64,000 bases of DNA from DASSQJ01 sp963726295 (GTDB lineage: Bacteria; Actinomycetota; Actinomycetes; Actinomycetales; Dermatophilaceae). The first letter of the stretch is position 1; the number at the start of each line of letters is the position of its first letter. The translations under genes and the position numbers were made by a program. Positions 51,320-59,157 of the stretch are shown one piece after another. The stretch spans positions 62,001 through 126,000 of the forward strand of contig CAVSBW010000007.1 in NCBI GenBank assembly GCA_963726295.1. The letters run 5' to 3'. Under the pieces are notes generated by a model. That model ran no database searches and had not been told where the DNA came from. It saw only the letters and a list, made by a program, of their open reading frames with translations.

Positions 51320-51831
51320 TCGTCACCACCGCCGTCACGCTCGCGGCGGATCTCGGCGGCCCGCAGCACCGAGCGGATGATGTTCTGGTAGCCGGTGCAG
51401 CGGCAGAGGTTGCCGGACACCGCTTCTCGAGCCTCCTCGGGAGTGGGGTCGGGATGCTCCTCGAGGTAGGCGGAGATCGTGGTGACGAAGCCCGGTGTGC
51501 AGAAGCCACACTGGAGCCCGTGGCACTCGACGAACGCCTGCTGCACCGGGCTCAGGTCGGTCGGGTCGTCGCCGATGCCCTCGACCGTGGTGACCTCGTG
51601 GCCCCGGACCGACACCGCGAACACCAGGCACGAGCGCACGGGGGCGCCGTCGAGTAGCACGGTGCACGCACCGCAGACACCGTGCTCGCAGCCGACGTGG
51701 GTGCCGGTGAGGCCGAGGTCGTGGCGGAGGAAGTCGGAGAGCAGCCGTCGGGCCGGGGCCGTGGCGGTGCGGGGGACGCCGTTGACGCGCAGCGAGATGT
51801 CGACGTGCTCCTCCGTGGTGGGCTGGCTCAT
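51316..51831 (-). CDS. Molybdenum hydroxylase small subunit, [2Fe-2S] protein (CoxS-like)
   Basis: 171 residues; start at 51831 overlaps the medium-subunit stop. The plant-type [2Fe-2S] ligands are in HVGCEHGVCGACTVLLDGAP then VRSCLVF, and the second cluster in LQCGFCTPGFVTTISAYLEE and SGNLCRCTGYQNIIRSVLRA. This two-cluster arrangement passes electrons from the Mo centre to FAD. All eight cysteines are present, so the protein looks functional. Confidence 0.95.
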   Translation of the reverse strand: MSQPTTEEHVDISLRVNGVPRTATAPARRLLSDFLRHDLGLTGTHVGCEHGVCGACTVLLDGAPVRSCLVFAVSVRGHEVTTVEGIGDDPTDLSPVQQAFVECHGLQCGFCTPGFVTTISAYLEEHPDPTPEEAREAVSGNLCRCTGYQNIIRSVLRAAEIRRERDGGGDE

Positions 51832-52718
51832 GCCGCTCCCTCCGTGGTGCCGGCCGGTCGGTCGGCACCACCGGTCACCGCCACCAGCGCGCGCCCGGTG
51901 AGCTCGGCGACGAGCATCCGCCGGTACTCCGCGCCGGCGTGGATGTCGGTCTCCGGGTCGACGTGGCCACGGACGAGCTCGGTGACCTCGGCCAGCGGCA
52001 GGTCCGTGACCCCGCGTCCCGCCAGGACCGGTGTGAGGTCGAGGACGGTCGGAACCGGCGTGACCGACACGAACGCCGCCTGGGCCCCGGCCACGGTGTC
52101 GCCGTCAATCCGCACGGCCACGGCGACCCCGGCCAGCGCGTAGTCGCCTCTGCGGCGGGCCGACTCGGAGAAGTGCGTGCGGGTGTCGTCGGGGAGCCGT
52201 CCGAAGCGCACCGCCTCGACCAGCTCGTCGGGCTCGAGGACGGTCTCGAGCGGGCCGAGGAAGAAGTCCGCGGCGTCCACCTCGCGGCGCCCCCTGCTGC
52301 TCAGCACCTCGACGACGGCTCCGGTGAGCACGGCGACCGCGGGCAGCTCGGCGGCGGGGTCGGCGTGGGCGATCGACCCGACGGTCGTGCCCCGGTTGCG
52401 GATGGCGGGATGGGCCACGTGCTCCAGCGCCTGCCGGAGCAGTGGGAGCGCCGCGTGGGCGCCGCCATGACACTGCAGGCCGGAGTGCCGGACCAGGGCC
52501 CCGACCCGGACGGCGTCACCGGTGACCGTGACGTCGTCGAGCCCGGCGACCGCGTTGATGTCGACGAGGTGCCCGGGGCCGGCCAGCCGCATGCTGAGGA
52601 CGGGGATGAGGCTCTGCCCACCCGCCAGCACCTTCCCGTCGGCGCCGACCTGCGCGAGCACTGCGACCGCCTCCTCGACGGTGCGAGGGGCGTGGTGGAC
52701 GAAGGGTCCGGGCTTCAC
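51828..52718 (-). CDS. Molybdenum hydroxylase medium subunit, FAD-binding protein (CoxM-like)
   Basis: 296 residues from a GTG at 52718 preceded by AGGATCGAGCCC. FAD_binding_5 then CO_deh_flav_C: VLAGGQSLIPVLSMRLAGPG (AGGxS-x-x-P flavin motif), AHPAIRNRGTTVGSIAHADP (TxGG/GS second flavin motif, here TVGSIAHADPAAE) and RRRGDYALAGVAVAVRIDGD. First gene of the operon coxM-coxS-coxL-coxG-nitrilase, all with 1-4 bp overlaps. The order differs from the coxMSL of CO oxidisers only by following genes. Confidence 0.93.
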   Translation of the reverse strand: MKPGPFVHHAPRTVEEAVAVLAQVGADGKVLAGGQSLIPVLSMRLAGPGHLVDINAVAGLDDVTVTGDAVRVGALVRHSGLQCHGGAHAALPLLRQALEHVAHPAIRNRGTTVGSIAHADPAAELPAVAVLTGAVVEVLSSRGRREVDAADFFLGPLETVLEPDELVEAVRFGRLPDDTRTHFSESARRRGDYALAGVAVAVRIDGDTVAGAQAAFVSVTPVPTVLDLTPVLAGRGVTDLPLAEVTELVRGHVDPETDIHAGAEYRRMLVAELTGRALVAVTGGADRPAGTTEGAA

Positions 52719-52833
52719 GGGCTCGATCCTGCCTTCCGGAGCGGGTCCGCGGAAGGACCGGCGCGACCGGAGCCTGGGGGATGGCCGGCCCCGCCGGGTG
52801 GCGGGAACGCGGTGGGGACGCTGGAGTCGGGGG

Positions 52834-54333
52834 TCAGGGGCGCTGGTCCCGTCCGGGGTCGCGGGGTCCGGGCGGCCCGGGATACCCCTCCTGGCGCAGG
52901 TCGTCGATGCCGTCGCTGTCGCCGTACACGTGGTCGCCGACGGAGATGACAGTGCCCTCGGCCGCCTCCCGCAGCTCGGCCGGGGCGATGACCCGGGCCA
53001 GGTGCCAGCCGGCGACGGTGACGATGGTGCCGAGTGCGATACCGCTGAGCGAGAAGTCGTCGGTGATCGTCAGCTCGACGTCGCCGATGCCGATGATGAT
53101 GCCCGCGGCGATCGGGACCAGGTTGATCGGGTTGCCGAAGTCGACCCCGTTCTCCTTCCAGATCTTGGCGCCCAGCAGGCCGATCATCCCGTAGAGCACG
53201 ACGGTGATGCCGCCGAGCACACCACCGGGCACGGAGGCCACGAGCGCGCCGAACTTCGGGGAGAAGCCGAAGAGGATGGCGACCGCGGCCGCCACGTAGT
53301 AGGCGGCCGTCGAGTAGACGCGGGTGGCGGCCATGACGCCGATGTTCTCGGCGTACGTGGTCGTGGGGGAGCCGCCGACCGACGAGGCGATGACCGTGCC
53401 GATGCCGTCGGCGGCGATGGCCCGTCCCATGACCGGGTCGAGGTCGGTGCGGGTCATCTCGGCGACGGCCTTGACGTGACCGGTGTTCTCGGCGATGAGC
53501 GCGACGACCGCCGGGAGGACGAGGAGGATCGCGGCGATGGAGAACGAGGGGGCGTGGATGCCGGCCATCTCGGTGCCGTCGGCGGCGATCGTCGTGGTGG
53601 GCGGGGGGCCGAACCACGCGGCGCCACTGATCTGGGAGGTGTCCCACCGGTAGTGGTCGGTGGCCTCCGTGGCGCCGCCGACGACGGAGTTGATCTGGCC
53701 GGCGGTGTGGTCGAGCAGCCACGACAGGGCGGTGCCGAAGATGAGGGCGAGGAAGACGGCGATCCGGCTGACGAACCCGCGGAAGGCCACGGCGACGACG
53801 ACCGTGAACAGCATCGTGAGGACCGCGACCCACTGGTCCTGCGGCCAGTAGATGCCGGCCACGACGGGGGCGAGGTTGAAGCCGATGAGCATGACGACCG
53901 CGCCGGTGACCACGGGCGGCAGCACCTCGTGCAGCACGCGGGAGCCGAGGAAGTGGATGAGCACGCCCACGAGGGCCAGCACGGCGCCCGCGACGAGGAT
54001 CGCGCCGGTGACGGTGGCGGAGTCACCGCCCTGCGCCCGGATGGCCGCGACCCCGCCGACGAACGAGGCCGAGGTGCCGAGGTAGCTGGGGACCTTGCCC
54101 GAGACGATGAGGAGGAAGGCGATGGTCGCGATGCCACTCATGAGGATGGCCAGCTGGGCGTTGAGCCCCATGATGAGCGGGAAGACGAACGTCGCACCGA
54201 ACATCGCGACGACGTGCTGGGCCCCGAGGCCGACGGTGCGGCCCCACGAGAGCCGCTCGTCCGGGGCGACGACCTCGCCCGGGCCGAGGGTGCGGCCGTC
54301 CCCCTTGAGCTTCCAACCGAGACCGAGGGACAT
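52834..54333 (-). CDS. NCS2-family uracil/xanthine permease
   Basis: 499 residues, ATG at 54333 with GAGAGGTCGCCCACC upstream. Fourteen TM segments of the UraA/UapA fold. Diagnostic stretches: GLGAQHVVAMFGATFVFPLI (TM1 with QH and the substrate-side F), SGKVPSYLGTSASFVGGVAA, LALIFGTALSWLLDHTAGQI, VVALIAENTGHVKAVAEMTR (conserved Glu of TM8), ADGIGTVIASSVGGSPTTTY then AENIGVMAATRVYSTA (TM10 motif). It imports uracil, xanthine or uric acid with protons. A ~40-residue acidic/Pro-Gly tail follows. It stands just upstream of the hydroxylase operon, supporting a nucleobase as its substrate. Confidence 0.95.
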   Translation of the reverse strand: MSLGLGWKLKGDGRTLGPGEVVAPDERLSWGRTVGLGAQHVVAMFGATFVFPLIMGLNAQLAILMSGIATIAFLLIVSGKVPSYLGTSASFVGGVAAIRAQGGDSATVTGAILVAGAVLALVGVLIHFLGSRVLHEVLPPVVTGAVVMLIGFNLAPVVAGIYWPQDQWVAVLTMLFTVVVAVAFRGFVSRIAVFLALIFGTALSWLLDHTAGQINSVVGGATEATDHYRWDTSQISGAAWFGPPPTTTIAADGTEMAGIHAPSFSIAAILLVLPAVVALIAENTGHVKAVAEMTRTDLDPVMGRAIAADGIGTVIASSVGGSPTTTYAENIGVMAATRVYSTAAYYVAAAVAILFGFSPKFGALVASVPGGVLGGITVVLYGMIGLLGAKIWKENGVDFGNPINLVPIAAGIIIGIGDVELTITDDFSLSGIALGTIVTVAGWHLARVIAPAELREAAEGTVISVGDHVYGDSDGIDDLRQEGYPGPPGPRDPGRDQRP

Positions 54334-54504
54334 GGTGGGCGACCTCTCTGCCGGGGGAGCCGGCCCGGTGGTGGCGCGGCTCACGCTGGGACCGTGATAC
54401 TCGGAAGGTAGTGACCGCGTCCGGCGACACCCTCGGCAATCATCGACAACGGGGCGCCGTCCCCGTTGGCACCCGAGGGCCCACGCCCGCGCCAGGATGG
54501 ACCC

Positions 54505-55035
54505 GTGCACCACGTGGACCTGGTCCTCGACGCGGACGCCGACGCGGCGATCCGCGCGGTGTGGCGGCTGCTCGACGACGCGGGGCTGCCCAGCCTCGCC
54601 CACCACCGCAGCCCCTCGAACCGCCCGCACACGACGCTCGTGATGTCGCGTGGGTGGGTGGACGCACAGGGCCGGGCCGACCTCGTCCGCGGGTTGGGTG
54701 TGCTGCCGCTCTCGTGCCGGCTCGGTGCGCCGGTCGTGTTCGGGAGCGGCTTGTTCGTGCTCGCCCTCGGCGTCGTGCCCTCACAGGGGCTCATCGCGCT
54801 GCACCGGTCCGTGGCGGCGCGCCTGGCTCCGGCCCACTCCCACCTGGAGTCGGGTGCGTGGACACCGCACGTGACCCTGGCCAACCGGGTCTCCGCCGGA
54901 CAGGTGGGGCAGGCGCTCGAGGTGCTGGTCGGCAGCGCCCTGCCCCCGACGGTGACGTTCGGGGCGGCCCGCCACTGGGACTCGCAGGCCCGCCGAGACG
55001 AGCCCCTAGATCTTCCTCCCCGCTCCTGGGGCTAG
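54505..55035 (+). CDS. 2'-5' RNA ligase/cyclic phosphodiesterase family protein
   Basis: 176 residues from a GTG at 54505. The 2H phosphoesterase superfamily is indicated by the two H-x-T/S motifs, RPHTTLVMSRG (~48-52) and TPHVTLANRVSAGQ (~122-126). The first strand HHVDLVLDADADAAIRAVWR is typical of LigT-like proteins. It hydrolyses or forms 2'-5' or cyclic phosphate bonds in RNA; the physiological role is unknown. Its stop codon overlaps that of the converging RidA pseudogene (CTAG). Not evidently related to the catabolic island. Confidence 0.85.
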   Translation: MHHVDLVLDADADAAIRAVWRLLDDAGLPSLAHHRSPSNRPHTTLVMSRGWVDAQGRADLVRGLGVLPLSCRLGAPVVFGSGLFVLALGVVPSQGLIALHRSVAARLAPAHSHLESGAWTPHVTLANRVSAGQVGQALEVLVGSALPPTVTFGAARHWDSQARRDEPLDLPPRSWG

Positions 55036-55391
55036 GCCACCACCGCGGTCATCCGGATGGAGACCAGGACACCGGGACGCTCGGGCCCGAGGCGTGCCAC
55101 GTAGCGCGCCCTGGTGCTGTCGTGGAAGTACCGCGCGTAGGCCTCGTCGAGGCCGGCGAAGTCCTCCGGGTGGGCGAGGAGCACCCCCACCTCCACGATG
55201 CTCGCGCGTGCCCCCACCGGCCTCGACGACGCGTTCGCAGTTCGTCAGGGCCTGCGTGGTCTGCTCCTCGATGGTGGGGGCCGGCCGGCTCGCCGGATGC
55301 CGGGTCGACCCCGGTCATCCCCGAGACCCAGAGCTGCGACCCGACCCTGACCCCCTGCGCGAACCGGGGCGACCGGGGGGAGCGCCCGCGG
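55032..55391 (-). pseudogene. RidA-family (reactive imine deaminase) pseudogene with two frameshifts
   Basis: Three consecutive frames carry a RidA protein. Frame A (about 55395-55290): RFAQGVRVGSQLWVSGMTGV then DPASGEPA. Frame B (about 55290-55215): PTIEEQTTQALTNCERVVEA. Frame C (to TAG at 55034): ASIVEVGVLLAHPEDFAGLD then EAYARYFHD. The three parts join in the right order, so two single-base indels break the gene, and no good start codon is left. RidA proteins remove reactive enamines; the RutC-like ones go with pyrimidine degradation, which suits the surrounding genes. Sequencing error cannot be excluded. Confidence 0.85.
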
Positions 55392-55395
55392 GTCC

Positions 55396-56799
55396 TCAGA
55401 GCCCCTTCATCCGGTGCACGCGCAGGGCCAGGGCGAGGGTGAGCCGCAGCTGCGGGTCGGAGGTGAACGGGCCGAGCATCCGCTCGAGCTTGGCGATCCG
55501 GTAGCGCAGCGTGTTGTAGTGGAAGAACAGCTGCCGGGCGGTCTCGGCCACGTTGAGGTTGGTGTCGATGAGTACCGAGAGGGTGTTCCGCAGGTCGGCG
55601 TTCTCGGGGGCGTCATCGGTGGCTAGCTCGCCGAGTGACTCGTGGACGAAGCGGCGCAGGTCGGCGCTGTCGGGCACTAGCGCCAGCAGGCGGTAGATGC
55701 CGAGACGGTGGAAGTGCGCGACGCCTGAGCTGCCGTTCACCTGTCGCCCCACCCGCACCGCGGTGAGCGCCTCGTCGTAGGCCTGGGGCAGCTCGGCCAC
55801 CGACCGCACGGTCCGCGAGACGCCCGTGGAGAAGGTGCGCCGGCCCCCGCCGCCCTCGCCGCGGACCTCCCGCACCAGGTCGTTCACCGGCCGGAGCACC
55901 GTCTCGGTGTCGGCGTCCTCGTCCACCGGGAGCAGGACGACGACCTCCTGGCTGAACCCCGCGACGGGGACCCCGGGGTCCCGGGTGCGGACGGCCTGGG
56001 TCCACGCCCGAACGAACCGCTCCTGGAGGCTGCGCACCTCCTCCGGAAGGCGGGTGGTCTCGTCGTCGTTCTCGTCGGTCTCGGCCACCACGACGACCAT
56101 CGGGCGGTCGATGTCCCACCCCAGGGACGCCGCGTGGGAGGCGGCCTCGGTCTGGTCGCCTCCTCGTCCGACGAGGGCGTCGCGGAGGAACTCCGCGCGG
56201 TACTTGCCCTCCACGGCCGAGACGGCCTGCTCCTTGGTGACGGCCAGGGCGGCGACGGTGGCCGCACGCTCGAGCACGTGGATGTCTGTGGCGGACAGCG
56301 GTTCCCCGTCGGAGAACGCACCGAGCAGACCGTGGTCGGAGGTGCCGGCGACGATGCGGACGAAGGCGCGCGTGGGGTCGGCGCCGTCACCGTCCTCGCG
56401 CGGGCCCACGGGCTCGTCCTCGACGACGAGACGCCCGCTGCGGTCGAAGCAGTCGAGGGCCAGCGCCTGCTCCACGTGGTCGTCATCGCCGCCGGTGGCG
56501 AGCACCCGCCCGTCGGAGCTCGTGACGACCACCGCACCGCCGACGACCCCGGCGACAGCGTCACAGACCCCGCCGATCGACCCACCGGTCAACACCACGC
56601 GCACGAGCACCCGGTGCACCTCGTCCTCGCGCTGGAGGAGGGCGGCCTGGCGTGCGACCAGCTCCTCCAGCGCGGCGGCCCGCTGCGCCGGGTCGTCGGG
56701 GAGCGGGGGCAGCCCCGAGCGGCCCGCGAGCGGTGCGAGGCGCTCCGCTGCTGTCAAGGTCTGCGGCCCAGCGGGGTCATCGTTGGCAACTCTGACCAT
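55396..56799 (-). CDS. PucR-family transcriptional regulator
   Basis: 467 residues from the ATG at 56799. An N-terminal GAF/PucR-like sensory half (~55-200) contains LVRVVLTGGSIGGVCDAVAG. A central CdaR GGDEF-like region (~240-380) has RTFSTGVSRTVRSVAELPQA then YDEALTAVRVGRQ. The C-terminal HTH_30 domain carries NTLSVLIDTNLNVAETARQL followed by FFHYNTLRYRIAKLERMLG, the PucR DNA-binding signature. PucR of Bacillus controls purine degradation. Divergent from the carbamoyltransferase genes with only 34 bp between starts, it very likely controls them, and perhaps the operons carrying the shared motif. Confidence 0.93.
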   Translation of the reverse strand: MVRVANDDPAGPQTLTAAERLAPLAGRSGLPPLPDDPAQRAAALEELVARQAALLQREDEVHRVLVRVVLTGGSIGGVCDAVAGVVGGAVVVTSSDGRVLATGGDDDHVEQALALDCFDRSGRLVVEDEPVGPREDGDGADPTRAFVRIVAGTSDHGLLGAFSDGEPLSATDIHVLERAATVAALAVTKEQAVSAVEGKYRAEFLRDALVGRGGDQTEAASHAASLGWDIDRPMVVVVAETDENDDETTRLPEEVRSLQERFVRAWTQAVRTRDPGVPVAGFSQEVVVLLPVDEDADTETVLRPVNDLVREVRGEGGGGRRTFSTGVSRTVRSVAELPQAYDEALTAVRVGRQVNGSSGVAHFHRLGIYRLLALVPDSADLRRFVHESLGELATDDAPENADLRNTLSVLIDTNLNVAETARQLFFHYNTLRYRIAKLERMLGPFTSDPQLRLTLALALRVHRMKGL

Positions 56800-56833
56800 C
56801 GGGTCACTGTAACCACCTCACTAGCGTCGCCGT

Positions 56834-57664
56834 ATGCCCGAGACCCGTCTCGACACCTCGCGCGAGCGGGTGCTGCCGGCCGCGGTCTCCCCGCTCACGT
56901 GCCGCCTCGTGGCCGGGCGCCGTCGCCGCGGGGTCGTCCGCGGGGTGTACCGGTACGGCGTCTACCTCGAGGTCGCGGGCACCGTGCTGCCCGTCCTGAC
57001 GCGTGACGCCGTCGCGCTGCCGACGGCGCTGCGGCTGGCCATGACCAGCGGCGACCTCGTCTGGGGCGTGCGTGCCGGGGACCGGGCCGACGTCGGGGGT
57101 GGGGCGGTGTCCCTTCCGGGGACGACGGTGCGGGGCGTCCGCACCTGGCGGCCGAGCCGCGTCAGGCCACCCTCGTCGCGACACCGCTCGGCCGAGGTGC
57201 ACGACCTGCTGCTCGACGCCGCGGGGGCCGGGTCCGCCTGGCTGGTCGATCCCGTGCGCGACGCCCTGACGGCGGCCGACCCCACCGCCGGTGTGGCGGC
57301 GCTGGTGGGGCGCGGACGCGGCCTGACCCCGAGCGGCGACGACGCCCTCGCCGGCGCCCTCCTCGTCCACCACGCCCTGCGCGCCGAGCGCGGACCCGCC
57401 CTGGTGGGCGCCGTCCGTCGCCGGCTCCCGTCGACCACGGCCGTCTCGGCCGCCCTCCTCACGGCCGCTGCCGACGGGTGGGCCTGCCCGGCGGTGGTCG
57501 CGCTCGTCGACGCCGCAACCGCCGGGCACGCCCGGGCCGTCGAGGGTCACCTGCCGGCCGTGCTCGCGCTCGGCCACGACTCCGGCCGCGACCTCGTCGC
57601 CGGTGCCGCCGCCGCCCTCGGCACGCTCGTCGCGTCGGCCCCCACCGGGAGGACCGCCGCATGA
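56834..57664 (+). CDS. allH: DUF2877 protein (AllH-like subunit of oxamate carbamoyltransferase)
   Basis: 276 residues from the ATG at 56834. DUF2877 hallmarks: SPLTCRLVAGRRRRGVVRGV then YRYGVYLEVAGTVLPVLTRD at the N-terminus and VGRGRGLTPSGDDALAGALL (the GLTPSGDD motif). LPSTTAVSAALLTAAADGWA comes after. In E. coli AllH works with AllF and AllG to convert oxalurate and phosphate to oxamate and carbamoyl phosphate. The start of the next gene overlaps (ATGA). The exact substrate of this homologue may differ. Confidence 0.88.
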   Translation: MPETRLDTSRERVLPAAVSPLTCRLVAGRRRRGVVRGVYRYGVYLEVAGTVLPVLTRDAVALPTALRLAMTSGDLVWGVRAGDRADVGGGAVSLPGTTVRGVRTWRPSRVRPPSSRHRSAEVHDLLLDAAGAGSAWLVDPVRDALTAADPTAGVAALVGRGRGLTPSGDDALAGALLVHHALRAERGPALVGAVRRRLPSTTAVSAALLTAAADGWACPAVVALVDAATAGHARAVEGHLPAVLALGHDSGRDLVAGAAAALGTLVASAPTGRTAA

Positions 57665-59157
57665 CCGTGCACGTCGAGCTGCGCCGCGGCGCCTACCACG
57701 ACTCCGTGAGCCTGCTCCAGGTGAGCCGCGCCGTGGCCGCGACCGACGGGGTCGAGGCGGCGCAGGTCGCCATGGCCACCGAGCTCAACTGCGACGTGCT
57801 GAAGGGCATGGGCTTCGAGGTGCCCGGCGACGCCGGCCCCAACGACCTCGTCGTCGCGCTCCGGGCCGCCGACGACGCGGGCCTGGGGAGCGGTCTCGCG
57901 GCGGTCGAGGACGCGCTCGCGGCCCTCCGTGGCACCGGTGGGGGTGTGGGGACGGCCGACGACGTCCCGCCGATGACGCTCGGTTCCGCCGTGCGAAGAA
58001 CCGGCGCACACCTCGCGCTCGTCTCGGTACCGGGGGAGCACGCCGTGAGCGAGGCCCTCGACGCCCTGCAGGCCGGCGCCTCCGTGATGCTGTTCTCCGA
58101 CAACGTCTCCGTCGACGACGAGGTGCGCCTCAAGGACGGTGCCGCCGCCGCCGACCTCCTCGTGATGGGCCCCGACTGCGGCACGGCCCTCGTCGGCGGC
58201 GCAGCCCTCGGCTTCTGCAACGTCGTGGCTCCGGGGTCGGTGGGCATCGTCGCGGCGAGCGGTACCGGGGCCCAGCAGGTCATGTGCCTCCTCGACGCGG
58301 CAGGAGTGGGGGTCAGCCACTGCCTCGGTGTGGGAGGCCGCGACCTCTCGGCCACCGTCGGTGGTCGCGCCACGCGCCAGGCCCTGCGAGCCCTTGCCCA
58401 CGACCCCGGCACCGAGACCGTCGTCGTCGTCTCGAAGCCGCCGGACGCCGCCGTCCTCGCGCAGGTGCGTGCCGACGCCGAGGCGCTGGGCCTCAGGGTC
58501 CAGTGGGCCACCCTCGGACCCGACCGCCCGGACCTCACCGCAGCCGTGGAGTCGGCGCTCGGCGCGCAGGGTCGCAGCATCCCCGACTGGCCCCAACACC
58601 TGGCCGGGCCCGACGACCCGCGGCTCGGGCGGGGCCCGTCGCTTCGCGGACTCTTCTGCGGCGGCACGCTCGCCGAGGAGGCCGCGACCATCGCCGCGCA
58701 CGAGCTCGGTCCGGTCGCCACGAACCTGGGCCGCGACCCGGAGCACTCTCTTCCCGCCGACCTCGCGACCTCCGGCCACGCCGTCGTCGACTACGGCGCC
58801 GACGAGCTGACCCGCGGCCGGGCGCACCCGATGATCGACCCGACGCTGCGCACCGAGCGGATCGCCACGGAGGCGGCGGACCCCTCGTGCGGCGTCCTGC
58901 TCCTCGACCTCGTGCTCGGCCACGGCGCCCACCCGGACCCCGCCGGCGAGCTCGCCGCCGCGGTCGCGCGGGCCCGTGACACCGCCCGCGCCGACGGCCG
59001 GTCCCTGCCCGTGGTCGTCTCCCTCTGCGGCACCGACGCCGACCCGCAGGACCGTGCCGCCTGCCAGGAGACGCTCGCGGCCGCCGGTGCGTCGGTGTTC
59101 CTCTCCAACGCCTCGGCCGCGCGACACGCCGTCTCCCTCGTGAGGAGCCCCCGATGA
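57661..59157 (+). CDS. allF: FdrA-like acyl-CoA synthetase-fold subunit (AllF-like)
   Basis: 498 residues from the ATG at 57661. It resembles a succinyl-CoA synthetase alpha subunit: VHVELRRGAYHDSVSLLQVS (FdrA N-terminal), NCDVLKGMGFEVPGDAGPND, LLVMGPDCGTALVGGAALGF (the GPDCGT loop) and VGIVAASGTGAQQVMCLLDA (CoA-ligase-type GxSGTG). SLRGLFCGGTLAEEAATIAA and GAHPDPAGELAAAVARARDT are in the C-terminal domain. FdrA is the large subunit of the E. coli oxamate carbamoyltransferase complex. Overlaps its neighbours on both sides (ATGA at 57661 and at 59154). Confidence 0.92.
   Translation: MTVHVELRRGAYHDSVSLLQVSRAVAATDGVEAAQVAMATELNCDVLKGMGFEVPGDAGPNDLVVALRAADDAGLGSGLAAVEDALAALRGTGGGVGTADDVPPMTLGSAVRRTGAHLALVSVPGEHAVSEALDALQAGASVMLFSDNVSVDDEVRLKDGAAAADLLVMGPDCGTALVGGAALGFCNVVAPGSVGIVAASGTGAQQVMCLLDAAGVGVSHCLGVGGRDLSATVGGRATRQALRALAHDPGTETVVVVSKPPDAAVLAQVRADAEALGLRVQWATLGPDRPDLTAAVESALGAQGRSIPDWPQHLAGPDDPRLGRGPSLRGLFCGGTLAEEAATIAAHELGPVATNLGRDPEHSLPADLATSGHAVVDYGADELTRGRAHPMIDPTLRTERIATEAADPSCGVLLLDLVLGHGAHPDPAGELAAAVARARDTARADGRSLPVVVSLCGTDADPQDRAACQETLAAAGASVFLSNASAARHAVSLVRSPR

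Noticed and set aside
48914..52718. Aerobic carbon monoxide dehydrogenase.
   Set aside because: The large subunit loop is PYRGAGR, not AYxCSFR, so the cysteine for the Mo-Cu centre is missing.
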